Source: Acidimicrobiia bacterium
Lineage (GTDB): Bacteria; Actinomycetota; Acidimicrobiia; Acidimicrobiales; Poriferisodalaceae
Direction of reading: 5' to 3'
Length of the DNA: 64,000 nucleotides
Assembly: GCA_022820925.1 (NCBI GenBank)
Contig: JAJEEO010000001.1
Location: 191,001 to 255,000, forward strand
This document shows positions 41,344-50,962 of the stretch, piece by piece. Made by a program: the position numbers and the translations under genes. Under the pieces are notes generated by a model, which searched no databases, was not told the DNA's origin, and saw nothing but the letters and a program-made list of their open reading frames with translations. The first letter of the stretch is position 1; each line of letters opens with the position of its first letter.

Positions 41344-41765
41344 CGGTCCTCCCCGTCGTTCTGCGGCTCAGCATCGGATGCCGCCGCGTCGGCTGGCGAG
41401 GGATCGTCGCCTGCTGCGGGGGCGTCGAGGACCAAGTCGGGCACCGGGGCCGCTGGCTCGACATCGGGCGACGGCTCGGCGTCGGCCGCCGCGGCCTGCG
41501 GATCGGATGCCGAACGGAAGTCGTCCCACGCGCCGGAGATCGTCAGCAGCTTCGAGACGGTCTCGCTCGGCTGCGCCCCGTGGCTGAGCCAGTGGACCGC
41601 ACGCTCGTTGACGATCGAGATCGCCGAGGGCTCCTGTCGAGGATCGTAGGTGCCGATGACTTCCAGCACGCGGCCGTCGCGGGGCTTGCGGCTGTCGACG
41701 GCGACGACGCGATAGCTGGGCTGCTTCTTCTTGCCGGTGCGCTTGAGGCGCAGACGAACGGCCAT
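41340..41765 (-). CDS. rpsP: 30S ribosomal protein S16 with C-terminal extension
   Basis: 141 aa. The S16 core (MAVRLRLKRTGKKKQPSYRVVAVDSRKPRDGRVLEVIGTYDP, then VNERAVHWLSHGAQPSETVSKLL) covers about 85 residues. The remaining 55 or so are Ala/Asp/Pro-rich and acidic, not part of the usual protein (80–90 aa). Its leader carries a 13-bp direct repeat. Confidence 0.95.
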   Translation of the reverse strand: MAVRLRLKRTGKKKQPSYRVVAVDSRKPRDGRVLEVIGTYDPRQEPSAISIVNERAVHWLSHGAQPSETVSKLLTISGAWDDFRSASDPQAAAADAEPSPDVEPAAPVPDLVLDAPAAGDDPSPADAAASDAEPQNDGEDR

Positions 41766-41791
41766 GATGCTCCCGGTGAGGTGACTGCGAG

Positions 41792-41818
41792 TTTGGGGGG
41801 CCTGTTTTGGGGGCCTGT
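41792..41818. repeat. Direct repeat TTTGGGGG(G)CCTGT, two adjacent copies, in the rpsP leader
   Basis: Copies at 41792–41805 and 41806–41818 differ by one G. On the coding strand they read ACAGGCCCCC-AAA twice. They lie 27–53 bp upstream of the rpsP ATG, in a 189-bp gap after ffh with no gene in it. This may be part of the rpsP promoter/leader or simple slippage. Confidence 0.6.
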
Positions 41819-41954
41819 GGGGGGCGGGCGAGCCGGCACATGGGGTGTGGCTTGTGTCGCACGCCGATGGGCCGCCGCGCCGACGAATGAGGATAACGGG
41901 ACGCCGGCCCGTCGCCCCCGACGCGACGGCACGGATCGGCCGCGCCAGAGTCGC

Positions 41955-43424
41955 TCAGCGACCGGGCAGCTTCAAGTCCAGTGCGTCCCAGTCGATCGCA
42001 TCGCTGAGCGGCTTGGAGCCGGTCTTGGGCCCCGATCCCTTGGGCGACACCCGTCCCCCGCCGCCGGCGCGACCGCCGGTGCGGCCCGCGCCCCGACCGC
42101 GCTTGCGGGCGGCCTTGCGGCCGGCTGGACGTCGCTTGGAGCCCAGCCCCATCATTCCGCCCATCATCTTGCGCATCTGCGTGAACTGCTTGAGCAGGTT
42201 GCTGACCTGCGCAGACGATGTGCCGCTGCCCGCGGCGATGCGAGCCCGGCGGGACGCATCGATGATCTCCGGCGACACTCGCTCGGCCGGCGTCATCGAC
42301 AGCACGATCGCTTCGGCCAAGGCGATCCGGTCGTCGTCGATCTCGGCGTCACGGACCTGATCGGAAATGCCCGGCATCATCTGCACGATGCTCTGCAGGT
42401 TCCCCATCTTGCGCAGCTGCCGGAGCTGGTCCACGAAATCGTCGAGCGTGAAGGTGCCTTCGACCAGTCGCTGCGCGGCCGCCTCGGCTTCAGCCTCCTC
42501 GTAGACCTGCTCGGCCTTCTCGATCAGCGTGAGCACGTCGCCCATGCCGAGAATCCGGCTGGCCATGCGGTCGGGGTGGAACTGCTCGAAGTCGTCGATC
42601 TTCTCCCCGACCGACGCAAACGCCACCGGACGGCCGACGACCTCGGCGACAGACAGGGCAGCACCGCCGCGCGCATCGCCGTCGAGCTTGGTCAGGATGA
42701 TGCCGTCGACTTCGAGCGTGGCGTGAAACGCCTCGGCAGTCGACACGGCGTCCTGGCCGACCATCGAGTCCACGACAAGGAACGTGTAATGCGGTTCCAC
42801 CGCGTCGGAGATTCGGGCCACCTCACCCATGAGCTCGGCGTCGATCGCCAGGCGGCCTGCGGTGTCCACGATGAGCACATCGCGCCCGGCCTGGCGGGCG
42901 TGTGCGAGCCCTCCTGCAGCACAGGCCACGGGGTCGCCCGGCTCGCTCCAAACCTCGGTGTCGATGCTGTGGGCCAGTGTCCGCAATTGCTCCACGGCAG
43001 CGGGACGCTGCAGGTCGGCACCGACCAGCAGCGGGTTGCGCCCCTGGGATTTGCACCACTGGGCCAGCTTGGCTGCGGCTGTCGTCTTGCCCGAGCCCTG
43101 GAGCCCGGCCAGCAGCACGACCGTGGGCGGCTTCGGCGCGAACTGGAGGTTGAGCGGGTTGCCGCCCAGGATGGCGACGAGCTCGTCGTTGACGATCTTG
43201 GTCACCTGCTGGCCAGGAGTCAGGCTGGCCGTGACCTCGCCGCCGATGCTGCGCTCGCGGACCCGCTCGGTGAACCGTCGGACTACCCGAACGTTGACGT
43301 CGGCTTCGAGCAGGGCCACGCGGATCTCTGCGAGCACCTCGTCGACATCGTCCGGGCGCATCCGCCCGCGCCCGCGCAGCGACCGGAGCGTCCCGGAGAG
43401 GCGGTCAGTCAGCGTGTCGAACAT
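41955..43424 (-). CDS. ffh: Signal recognition particle GTPase Ffh
   Basis: 489 aa. N and G domains with Walker A GLQGSGKTTAAAKLA near residue 107, DTAGRLAID and TKLDGDARGGAAL, and an M domain (about 325–435, Met-rich FTQMRKMMGGMMG) that binds 4.5S RNA and signal sequences. A basic Gly/Arg-rich tail follows. It works with FtsY, whose gene is 3 bp upstream. Confidence 0.96.
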   Translation of the reverse strand: MFDTLTDRLSGTLRSLRGRGRMRPDDVDEVLAEIRVALLEADVNVRVVRRFTERVRERSIGGEVTASLTPGQQVTKIVNDELVAILGGNPLNLQFAPKPPTVVLLAGLQGSGKTTAAAKLAQWCKSQGRNPLLVGADLQRPAAVEQLRTLAHSIDTEVWSEPGDPVACAAGGLAHARQAGRDVLIVDTAGRLAIDAELMGEVARISDAVEPHYTFLVVDSMVGQDAVSTAEAFHATLEVDGIILTKLDGDARGGAALSVAEVVGRPVAFASVGEKIDDFEQFHPDRMASRILGMGDVLTLIEKAEQVYEEAEAEAAAQRLVEGTFTLDDFVDQLRQLRKMGNLQSIVQMMPGISDQVRDAEIDDDRIALAEAIVLSMTPAERVSPEIIDASRRARIAAGSGTSSAQVSNLLKQFTQMRKMMGGMMGLGSKRRPAGRKAARKRGRGAGRTGGRAGGGGRVSPKGSGPKTGSKPLSDAIDWDALDLKLPGR

Positions 43425-43427
43425 CGA

Positions 43428-44660
43428 TCATTCCCCCTCGCGGGACTGTGGCTCTTCGGCGATCCCCAACAGCGCGTCGACATAGCTGTCGGGGTCGAAA
43501 TCGACGAGATCTTCGGCGTTCTCGCCGAGGCCCACGAGCTTCACCGGGAGCCCGAGCTCGGCCTCGATGGCGAAGACGATGCCGCCCTTGGCCGAGCCGT
43601 CCAGCTTGGTGAGCACGACACCGGTGACGTCGGTGGCTTCGGCGAAGGCCCTCGCCTGGCTGAGGCCGTTCTGGCCGGTCGTGGCGTCGATCACCAGCAG
43701 CGTCTCAGCAACCGCTCCGGGCGCTCGATCCGCCACCCGGCGCACCTTGGCGAGCTCGTCCATCAGGTTCTTGCGGGTCTGCAGCCGGCCGGCGGTATCG
43801 GCGAGCACCACATCCGCGCCCCGTGCGGCGGCTGCGGTGATGGCGTCATGCACTACCGAGCTGGGGTCTGCGCCCGAGCTGCCCGAGATGAGTTCGGCAC
43901 CGCAACGATCGGCCCATGTCTGCAGCTGGGACGCAGCCGCGGCACGGAACGTGTCGCCCGCGGCCATGACGACATGCCGGCCTGACGATGCGAATCTGTG
44001 ACCGACCTTGCCGATCGTGGTGGTCTTGCCCACACCGTTGACGCCTACGAACAGCCACACCGCCGTTGCGTCGTCCCGGCCGGGCGCCGAGGTGGCAAGC
44101 GATCGGTCCGCATCGAGCGTCTCGCGCATCTGGTCGCCCAGCGCGCGCATCAGGTCGTCCCCCCCGGCAATGCCCGTCTCGGCAGCCGTGCTGCGCAGGC
44201 GTTCCAGGGTCGCCATCGTCGTCGCTACGCCCACATCGGCGCCGAGCAGCGCTTCTTCGAAGCTCTCCCAGGTCTCGGCGTCGGGTGTGCGCCCCCGGAT
44301 GGAAGCGAGCCGATCCCGCAGAGTGCGGCGCGACGAGGCCAAGCCCGAGGCGAAGGTGACCGGTGCCCGCTCCGGCCCTGCGACGTCGAGCTCGGCAGTC
44401 TCGTCGGGTGCCGTCGCCGCGGTTGCCGGCGGTTCGGCGGCCAGCTGCGGACGCGGTTGGTCTGGGCGGCTCGATGAGGCGGCACGGCGCTGTCTCTTTC
44501 GCTGCGCCAAGGGCACCGTCATCAGCGCCAACATCGCCACCACGAGACCGATGACGGCGATCCGCCAGCCGTCGGGCAGGTCGTCGCTTCCCCCCAAGAG
44601 GAGAATCGCGCCGATAAGAATGACGATGGCGCCTGCGCCGGCGACCGCCCTGGTGCTCAC
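43428..44660 (-). CDS. ftsY: SRP receptor FtsY
   Basis: A 410-aa GTPase. Two N-terminal hydrophobic segments (GAGAIVILIGAILLLGG and IAVIGLVVAMLALM) anchor it, then a basic/acidic linker. The NG domain has VGVNGVGKTTTIGKV near 205, DTAGRLQTRKNLMDELAKV and TKLDGSAKGG. GTG start. It is 11 bp from the smc stop and 3 bp from ffh, giving the smc–ftsY–ffh order common in bacteria. Confidence 0.96.
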   Translation of the reverse strand: MSTRAVAGAGAIVILIGAILLLGGSDDLPDGWRIAVIGLVVAMLALMTVPLAQRKRQRRAASSSRPDQPRPQLAAEPPATAATAPDETAELDVAGPERAPVTFASGLASSRRTLRDRLASIRGRTPDAETWESFEEALLGADVGVATTMATLERLRSTAAETGIAGGDDLMRALGDQMRETLDADRSLATSAPGRDDATAVWLFVGVNGVGKTTTIGKVGHRFASSGRHVVMAAGDTFRAAAASQLQTWADRCGAELISGSSGADPSSVVHDAITAAAARGADVVLADTAGRLQTRKNLMDELAKVRRVADRAPGAVAETLLVIDATTGQNGLSQARAFAEATDVTGVVLTKLDGSAKGGIVFAIEAELGLPVKLVGLGENAEDLVDFDPDSYVDALLGIAEEPQSREGE

Positions 44661-44671
44661 TGGCGGGCAGG

Positions 44672-47600
44672 CTACCGAGGTGCCGTGACGGGCTCGTTTG
44701 CTGCCAGCGGGCCATCCGCGGCAATGAGCGCAGCGGCGGCCGACGGCCGTTCGGACACGACCACGCTGGATCCTCCCGGCGGCATCGACACGCCGTAAAG
44801 CACATCGGCCGATTCCATCGTGCGGCGCTGATGGCTCACGATGACCAGCTGCGACTCGCGCCGGAATTCGGCCACGAGGTCCAGGAAGCGCTGCAGGTTC
44901 ACATCGTCGAGCGCGGCTTCGACTTCGTCGAGGACGTAGAAGGGCGAGGGGCGGCTGCGGAACACCGCGAAGAGGTAGGTCAGCGCAACCAGCGAGCGCT
45001 CGCCGCCCGAGAGCAGCGACAAGCGCCCGACGCGCTTGCCGGCCGGTCGCACATCCAACTCGACGCCGCAGGCAAGCAGATCGTCGGGATCGGTCAGCGA
45101 GAGCTTGCCGGCCCCGCCGGGGAACAGCGTGCCGAACAGCTCCGCGAAGTTCCGCGCGACGTCTTCGAAGGCCTCCGCGAACGTTGCCACGATCTCGGCG
45201 TCGATTGCTCGGATCACCTTGCCCAGCTCGCGCCGGCTGGCGCGCACGTCGGCCAGCTGGGTCGCCACAAACTCGTGGCGCTCGGACGCTGCTTCGTACT
45301 CGGACAGCGCGAGCGGGTTGGTCGGCCCGAGCCGGTTGAGATCGGCACGCAGCGACCGCTCGTGGGCCTTGGCGGTGGTGCCATCGGGCAGCGGCGGCGG
45401 CAGCGCTGCGAGTGCCGTCTCCGGCTCGGCGTCGAATTCCACTCGCAGGGTGTTGACCAGCACGTCGCGCTTGGTCCTGCGCTCGGCATCGCTCACGTCC
45501 AGCGCCGCAAGCTCAGTGCGCACGCTCTCCTGGTGGGCCGAGATGGCGTCGCTCTCGCGCCGCAATGCGTCAAGGCGGTCGGAGAGCTGGTGCACCAGCT
45601 CGGTCCGGGCCTCGTGGCGGGTTCGCAAGCGGTTGGCTGCGGCGTCGAGACGGTGGCGGTGCCCCGAGAGCAGCAGCGCGAGCCGATCCAGCGCCGTGGT
45701 GATGTGCTCGGATCGCTCGAGCCGGGCGGACGCGGCGCCACGTGACAACTCGTGGCCCGCGAGGCGCTGCGCGATCGCCCGGAGCCGGTGCTCGAGGGCG
45801 GTCCGACGCTGCTGCTGGGCGGCTGCGCCGGCTTCGAGTGCCTGGGCCTGCGCGGCCTGTCTGGCGGACACAGCGGCGATTCGCTGCCGCAGCGATTCGA
45901 CGGCCCGCTGTGCGTTGCGTTGGGTGTCGAGCGCGGCTCGGTGCGTCTGCCGAGCAGCGTCGAGCGCGGCGGCCCGCTCTCGGTGCTGGTCTCTCAGTTC
46001 GGCGATGCGTCCCTGCGCCTCCTGGTGCGCCGCTTCGGCCGCAGCGGCACCCGTGCCGCCGATCCGCCAGCCGCGGGGACCGAATCGATCCCCGCCGGGT
46101 GTCACGAAGACGCCGCCGCGATCTGCGCGGGCTCGCTCGTACGCAGCGGACCAGTCGTCGTGCACGCACACCGCGTGACCGATAAGCGCATCCAGCAGCA
46201 CCGTGATGCGGTCGTGGCAATCCTCCGGTGCGTCGGGAGCAACCCCGACGTGCGCCCTCACCAGCTCGTCTCCGGCACCCAGCGACGGTGAACTCCCGGG
46301 CACCGCCGGCTCGCCGGGTTCGCCCACGGCGCTGAGCGAGATCACCGATCCGGCCAGCCCTGCAGCGTCGAGCGCGCCGAGTGCTTCCGAAGCAGCACCG
46401 TCATCGCGCACCACGACAGCGCTCAATGCGCCGTCCGCCGCGGCCTCCGCCGCCGCCTCGAAGCCCTCATCGATTGCCAGCAGGTCTCCCAGCACTCCCA
46501 GCACGCCGGGCACTCCGCCGAGTGCTTCGACACCGGAGTCGTCCCGAGCCGAGCTGATCGCCGAGTTCAACGCCTCTGAGCGTCCGATCCAGCGCTGCAA
46601 CTCCTCCACCACTGCTTGCTTGCCTTCGTCGGCCTCCCTCACGGCTGCTGCCGCGTCGTCGAGGCGCGCTTGGGCTTCCGATGCGGCGGTCGAGGCCTCG
46701 TCGAGTTCTGCCTCGTGACGCGCTGCCTCGTCAATCTTCCGATCAGGAACTTCCCCCGAGCCTGCGCGGCCTGCGGCCTCCCCGTCGCCCGCCTGCGCAG
46801 CATCCAGCTCGGCAATCTCCGCAGACAGCCGGGCGTGCTCGTCGGTGAGCGTCGCGACGACATCGGAATCGAGCAAGGCATCTCGCTCGCGTTCGACCGA
46901 GCGCATCCGCTCGTAGGTCTGTCCGATGAGGCCGCGCGCACGTTCTGACAGCGACGCCACGCGTGACAGCCGGTCGGTCGGCTCGCTGGTCAGCTCGGCA
47001 AGCTGGCCCTGCGCGGCCTCGGCCGCGGCGCCGGTCTCGGCAAGCGAGGTCGCGGCGCCGTCCTGCTCTGCCTGCAGCTCTGCCCGTCTTGCATCCGCGA
47101 CGGACTGTGCCTGACGGTAACCCGCCAGCTCCCGTCCTGCGTTGTAGAGCTGAAGGTCAGCCAACTCTGAGCTGATCTCAGCGTGGCGGCGTGCGGCTTC
47201 TGCCTGCCGTTCGAGCGGTCGGAGCTGGCGGCGCAGCTCCCGCTGCAGGTCCGCGAGACGCGTCACGTTCGCCTCGGTGCTCTCGAGCCGTCGCTCCGCC
47301 CGCTCCTTGCGCCGGCGGAATTTCAGGACCCCGGCGGCCTCCTCGATGAGCGCACGACGCTCTGACGGCTGGGCTGCGAGCACCCCGGTGATCTGGCCCT
47401 GGGCCACGATGCTGTGTTGTTGCCGACCGACACCGGCGTCGTTGAGGAGCTCCTGCAGATCGAGCAGGCGGCAGGGCGTGCCGTTGAGCGCGTACTCGGA
47501 CTCGCCCGAGCGGTACAGCGTGCGGGTGATCGCCACCTCGGCGGTCTGGGTAGGCAGCGTCTGCGACTCGTTGTCGATGACCAGGGTGACCTGTGCCCGA

Positions 47601-47827
47601 CCCAGCGCGACACGGCGATCGGTGCCGGCAAAGACCACATCGTCCATCCGCTGGCCCCGCAGCGCGCGGGGCCCTTGGGCGCCCAGCACCCAGGCGATCG
47701 CATCCACGACGTTGGACTTGCCGCTGCCGTTGGGGCCGACCACCACTGTCACGCCCGGCTCGAACGTGAGCGTGGTGGTCTCGGCGAACGACTTGAAGCC
47801 GGACAGCGTCAGGGAGCGAAGGAACAC
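44672..47827 (-). CDS. smc: Chromosome segregation protein SMC
   Basis: A 1051-aa ring-forming ATPase. N-terminal Walker A GPNGSGKSNVVDAI near 32, coiled coil about 170–430, hinge about 430–620 (GVPGVLGVLGDLL…GGVFVTPGGDRFGPRG), second coiled coil to about 890, C-terminal signature LLSGGERSLVALTYLF and Walker B FYVLDEVEAALDD. Both coils look shorter than in the usual 1150–1200-aa protein. GTG start. The neighbouring fpg–rnc genes keep the conserved order. Confidence 0.96.
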   Translation of the reverse strand: MFLRSLTLSGFKSFAETTTLTFEPGVTVVVGPNGSGKSNVVDAIAWVLGAQGPRALRGQRMDDVVFAGTDRRVALGRAQVTLVIDNESQTLPTQTAEVAITRTLYRSGESEYALNGTPCRLLDLQELLNDAGVGRQQHSIVAQGQITGVLAAQPSERRALIEEAAGVLKFRRRKERAERRLESTEANVTRLADLQRELRRQLRPLERQAEAARRHAEISSELADLQLYNAGRELAGYRQAQSVADARRAELQAEQDGAATSLAETGAAAEAAQGQLAELTSEPTDRLSRVASLSERARGLIGQTYERMRSVERERDALLDSDVVATLTDEHARLSAEIAELDAAQAGDGEAAGRAGSGEVPDRKIDEAARHEAELDEASTAASEAQARLDDAAAAVREADEGKQAVVEELQRWIGRSEALNSAISSARDDSGVEALGGVPGVLGVLGDLLAIDEGFEAAAEAAADGALSAVVVRDDGAASEALGALDAAGLAGSVISLSAVGEPGEPAVPGSSPSLGAGDELVRAHVGVAPDAPEDCHDRITVLLDALIGHAVCVHDDWSAAYERARADRGGVFVTPGGDRFGPRGWRIGGTGAAAAEAAHQEAQGRIAELRDQHRERAAALDAARQTHRAALDTQRNAQRAVESLRQRIAAVSARQAAQAQALEAGAAAQQQRRTALEHRLRAIAQRLAGHELSRGAASARLERSEHITTALDRLALLLSGHRHRLDAAANRLRTRHEARTELVHQLSDRLDALRRESDAISAHQESVRTELAALDVSDAERRTKRDVLVNTLRVEFDAEPETALAALPPPLPDGTTAKAHERSLRADLNRLGPTNPLALSEYEAASERHEFVATQLADVRASRRELGKVIRAIDAEIVATFAEAFEDVARNFAELFGTLFPGGAGKLSLTDPDDLLACGVELDVRPAGKRVGRLSLLSGGERSLVALTYLFAVFRSRPSPFYVLDEVEAALDDVNLQRFLDLVAEFRRESQLVIVSHQRRTMESADVLYGVSMPPGGSSVVVSERPSAAAALIAADGPLAANEPVTAPR

Positions 47828-47928
47828 AGGGCTAGTTCAGATCAGCTGGTTCAGACCAATCGGGGCAGGGGCCAGCGCGTCGAGTTTGGCAAAGACTCGG
47901 GCCGCGGGCGGGGAGGGTTGCGCCCGGC

Positions 47929-48759
47929 CTAGACCTGATAGTCGCAGTAGTGATGGGTGACGCCCCGGATCACGGCGGTGAGCACATCGCCTCTGCCATT
48001 GCGGCAGCGCTCGCCCGCGCGCCCGAAGACCTCGAGGTAGGTATCGAAGCCGCCGGCCTTGCCGAAGATGTCGAGGTGCCCGCCGACGGAGGCACCCCGG
48101 TACTTGATCGAGTTGTGAACGGTCTCGACGATGGCTCGGTAGAGCCGCCGGACTTCCTGGGTGTTCAGCGCATTGGCGACCCGCGCGTGTCCCAATCGCG
48201 CCGCGTGCAGCACCTCATCGGAGTACATCGGCCCGATGCCCACCACGAACGTGGGATCGAGCAGGAGATCTCGCACGGTGTCGGTACGGCCTCGCAGCAT
48301 GAGCGCGAAGTCGGTCCAGGGCATCGGCATGTCGACCGGATCGAATCCGAGTTCGTCCCGGTCCGGATAGAGCTTCTGGTAGCGAGCCCAAGTGAGGACT
48401 CGCAACGTTGCCTCATCACCCGAGTCGAGCAGGCGAAGCTGCCCTCCTTTGGTGAACGTCATGATCACCTTGGTCTCGGGCTCAACCGGGGTTCTCGAGG
48501 TCGCCCGCCGGAACGAACCGGTCTCGCCGAGGCGCGCGACCATGATCTCGTCGGTGTCGAGCACGAAGTGGATCAGCGAACCCTCCCGGGAAACCGAGTT
48601 GATCTTCTTGCCCACAAGCAGGTCAGCAAACTGCTGCTTGGAGCGCATCGCCGGCAGTGCCCGCTTGGTGCCGGGGACGTCGACTGACTTGAACTTGCGG
48701 TTCGAGACCTCCTTGTCCAGATCGCGCTTGGCAATCTCGAGCTCAGGCAATTCAGCCAT
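47929..48759 (-). CDS. Fpg/Nei-family DNA glycosylase homologue lacking Pro2 and the paired zinc-finger cysteines
   Basis: 276 aa from ATG 48759, in the usual mutM position between rnc and smc. The N-terminus is MAELPELE, so Ala replaces the catalytic Pro2, while Glu3 is kept. The H2TH region is recognisable (DPTFVVGIGPMYSDEVLHAARLGH; family GIGNxYxxE, here Pro replaces Asn). The C-terminal zinc finger has one Cys in place of each CxxC pair (GERCRNG…, HHYCDYQV). Fpg enzymes remove oxidised purines through the N-terminal amine. An N-terminal Ala could still form a Schiff base (NEIL3 uses Val2), so altered activity, not certain loss, is the fair reading. Confidence 0.85.
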   Translation of the reverse strand: MAELPELEIAKRDLDKEVSNRKFKSVDVPGTKRALPAMRSKQQFADLLVGKKINSVSREGSLIHFVLDTDEIMVARLGETGSFRRATSRTPVEPETKVIMTFTKGGQLRLLDSGDEATLRVLTWARYQKLYPDRDELGFDPVDMPMPWTDFALMLRGRTDTVRDLLLDPTFVVGIGPMYSDEVLHAARLGHARVANALNTQEVRRLYRAIVETVHNSIKYRGASVGGHLDIFGKAGGFDTYLEVFGRAGERCRNGRGDVLTAVIRGVTHHYCDYQV

Positions 48760-49519
48760 GAGTGGGCTCCTTCGCAACGGTCGATCGATCACTGCAGTCC
48801 TTGGCAAACCGCACGCACGCGGCTGCTGCTGCCTGGCGCTCCGCGGCTCGCTTCGTGGGACCCTCGCCACGGCCCCAGACCTCGTCGCCCACACGGGCCT
48901 CGGCCACGAAGCTCCGCCGGTGCGCAGGTCCCGAGCCCACCACGACATAGGTGGGTTCGGCGCCGAATCGCTGAGCGACCAATTCCTGGAACCGGTTCTT
49001 CGCCTCACGAGCGCCGGGCGCGGCAGCCGCAGCGGCGATGCGCGACCCCAGAAGGCGTCCGACAACGTCGCGGACCGCGTCAATGCCCCCGTCGAGATAT
49101 ACCGCGGCCAGCACCGCTTCGAACGCATCGGCGAGGATCGACTCCCGGTCAGCTCCCCCGGTCGCCGCCTCGCCCCGGCCAAGCAGCAGGGCTGACCCCA
49201 GATCGCACTCGCGAGCCGCAGCGGCCAGGGCGTCAGCGCTCACCACCGCCGACCGCACCGCGCTGAGGTCGCCAGGGCCAAGATGGGGCCAGCGGACAGT
49301 TGCATGCTCGCTGACGCAGAGCCCCAGCACAGCATCGCCCAGGAATTCCAAGCGTTCGTTGGACACAGCGACGTCGTCGCTCTCGGCCGAGCTGTTGTGC
49401 TCGTTGCACCAGCTTCGATGCGAGAGCGCCTCAATCAGCAGTGCCGGATCGACGAAGCGATGCCCGACCCGCTCCTCGAGGCCGCGGAGCTCGGCGCGTT
49501 CAGCGACGACTGTCTCCAC
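48752..49519 (-). CDS. rnc: Ribonuclease III
   Basis: A 255-aa dsRNA endonuclease for rRNA and mRNA processing. The signature NERLEFLGDAVLG, LADAFEAVLAAVYLDGG (catalytic Glu) and a C-terminal dsRBD (NRFQELVAQRFGAEPTYVVV…EGPTKRAAERQAAAAA) are present. GTG start. Overlaps the glycosylase start by 8 bp and follows acpP by one base. Confidence 0.95.
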   Translation of the reverse strand: METVVAERAELRGLEERVGHRFVDPALLIEALSHRSWCNEHNSSAESDDVAVSNERLEFLGDAVLGLCVSEHATVRWPHLGPGDLSAVRSAVVSADALAAAARECDLGSALLLGRGEAATGGADRESILADAFEAVLAAVYLDGGIDAVRDVVGRLLGSRIAAAAAAPGAREAKNRFQELVAQRFGAEPTYVVVGSGPAHRRSFVAEARVGDEVWGRGEGPTKRAAERQAAAAACVRFAKDCSDRSTVAKEPTHG

Positions 49520-49520
49520 G

Positions 49521-49811
49521 TCAGCCGACGCGTTCCATCACATAGTCGATGGCGTCGCGCACAGTCTTGAGGTCTTCGAGATCCTCGTCCTCGATCCGAA
49601 AGCCCACGGTGCGGTCCGAGAGCTCTTCCTCGAGCGCCTCCACCAACTCGATCAGCGCCAGCGAGTCTGCGCCCAGGTCGTCGACGAACGACGACGACTC
49701 GGCCACCTGCGACGGCTCCAACTCCAAGATGTCGGCGAGCTGGTTGCAGATGAGGTCGAAGACTTCGTCGCGTTCGGGGGGATTCTGACGCACATGGGTT
49801 TCAGCGGGCAT
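49521..49811 (-). CDS. acpP: Acyl carrier protein
   Basis: A 96-aa protein carrying fatty-acyl intermediates. The phosphopantetheine Ser is in DLGADSLALIELVEALEEEL (about residue 50). The N-terminus is slightly longer than usual. It sits between plsX and rnc; fatty acid and phospholipid synthesis genes commonly flank it. Confidence 0.94.
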   Translation of the reverse strand: MPAETHVRQNPPERDEVFDLICNQLADILELEPSQVAESSSFVDDLGADSLALIELVEALEEELSDRTVGFRIEDEDLEDLKTVRDAIDYVMERVG

Positions 49812-49935
49812 GAGAACTCCTGCCGTCTTCGGCGTTCGGGCGCTGCGCTGCCGCTGTTGGCGGCACTGCTGTGGGACGACGGATGGACCTTGCGCACCCG
49901 TGCTGCGGATGCGCGGGTGAGCCTACCGTCAGCCT

Positions 49936-50913
49936 TCAAGATGCTGGAAGGCTGACCGCCGCCAGCTCGCCCAGCAAGTCGGCCTCGACCATGCGGTGTG
50001 CGACTCTGATGGCGCTGGTGATGGCCCGCGGGCTGGATGAGCCGTGGGCGATGACGCAGACGCCGCGCACACCGAGCAGCATCGCTCCCCCGACGGCGTC
50101 GGGGCTCACCTCTTCGGCCAGCGGTGCGAGCAGGCCCAGCGCAGCGGCACCCTCGGCTCCGCCTTCGGACAGGCGCTCGAGAATCAGGCGGATGAAGAAC
50201 GTTGCCGTGCCCTCGAGCGACTTCAGCAGCACGTTTCCTGTGAACCCGTCGGTGACAATGACATCGACAGGGCCGTCGAGGATGTCTCGACCCTCGATAT
50301 TGCCGAAGAAATCGATCTCGGCATCTTCAGCCAGCAGCTTGTGGGTCTCCTTGACCAGCAGATTGCCCTTCTCGGGCTCCTCACCGATCGACAGCAGCCC
50401 GACGCGCGGCTCGGCCACGCCGAATCGGATGCGGCTGTATGCCGAGCCGAGGCGGGCGAACTGATGCAGCCACTGGGCGCTGCAGTCGGCCATCGCGCCC
50501 GAGTCGAGCAGCACGCGCGCCGTACCACCGCCGGGCACGGGAAATGCCGTGGCAATTGCTGGCCGGGCAACCCCCGACAGCCGCCGCAAGCGAAGCAAGG
50601 CAGCCGCCGCAACCGCGCCGGTGTTGCCTGCGCTCACCACCGCCGAGGCCTCGCCGTCGCGCACAGCAGTGACAGCACGCGCTATCGAAGAGTCTTTCTT
50701 GGTCCGGACAGCACGGCTGGGCTCCTCGGACATCTCGATGACCTCGGATGCATCGATGATGTCGAGAGATCCCCCGCCGGCAGCGACGATGGCGTCACGA
50801 CGCCCCACGAGTACGACGTCGAGTCCGTCGGCGGTTGCATCGAGGGCACCTTGCACGACGGCGTCGGGCGCATGGTCGCCACCCAGGGCGTCGACGGCGA
50901 CCGGCTGCGTCAT
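49936..50913 (-). CDS. plsX: Phosphate acyltransferase PlsX
   Basis: A 325-aa enzyme turning acyl-ACP into acyl-phosphate for phospholipid synthesis. VAVDALGGDHAPDAVVQGAL at the N-terminus, SAGNTGAVAAAALL, and TDGFTGNVLLKSLEGT are canonical. I use ATG 50913; the track's longer start overlaps rpmF. The gap to acpP is 124 bp. Confidence 0.96.
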   Translation of the reverse strand: MTQPVAVDALGGDHAPDAVVQGALDATADGLDVVLVGRRDAIVAAGGGSLDIIDASEVIEMSEEPSRAVRTKKDSSIARAVTAVRDGEASAVVSAGNTGAVAAAALLRLRRLSGVARPAIATAFPVPGGGTARVLLDSGAMADCSAQWLHQFARLGSAYSRIRFGVAEPRVGLLSIGEEPEKGNLLVKETHKLLAEDAEIDFFGNIEGRDILDGPVDVIVTDGFTGNVLLKSLEGTATFFIRLILERLSEGGAEGAAALGLLAPLAEEVSPDAVGGAMLLGVRGVCVIAHGSSSPRAITSAIRVAHRMVEADLLGELAAVSLPAS

Positions 50914-50962
50914 GAGCCCGGGCCCGTCCTCGCCATCCGGCACGATCTCACACGATTCTGGC

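Noticed and set aside
41580-43985. 801-aa ORF on the plus strand
   Set aside because: Antisense to rpsP, ffh and ftsY; shadow composition, no motifs.
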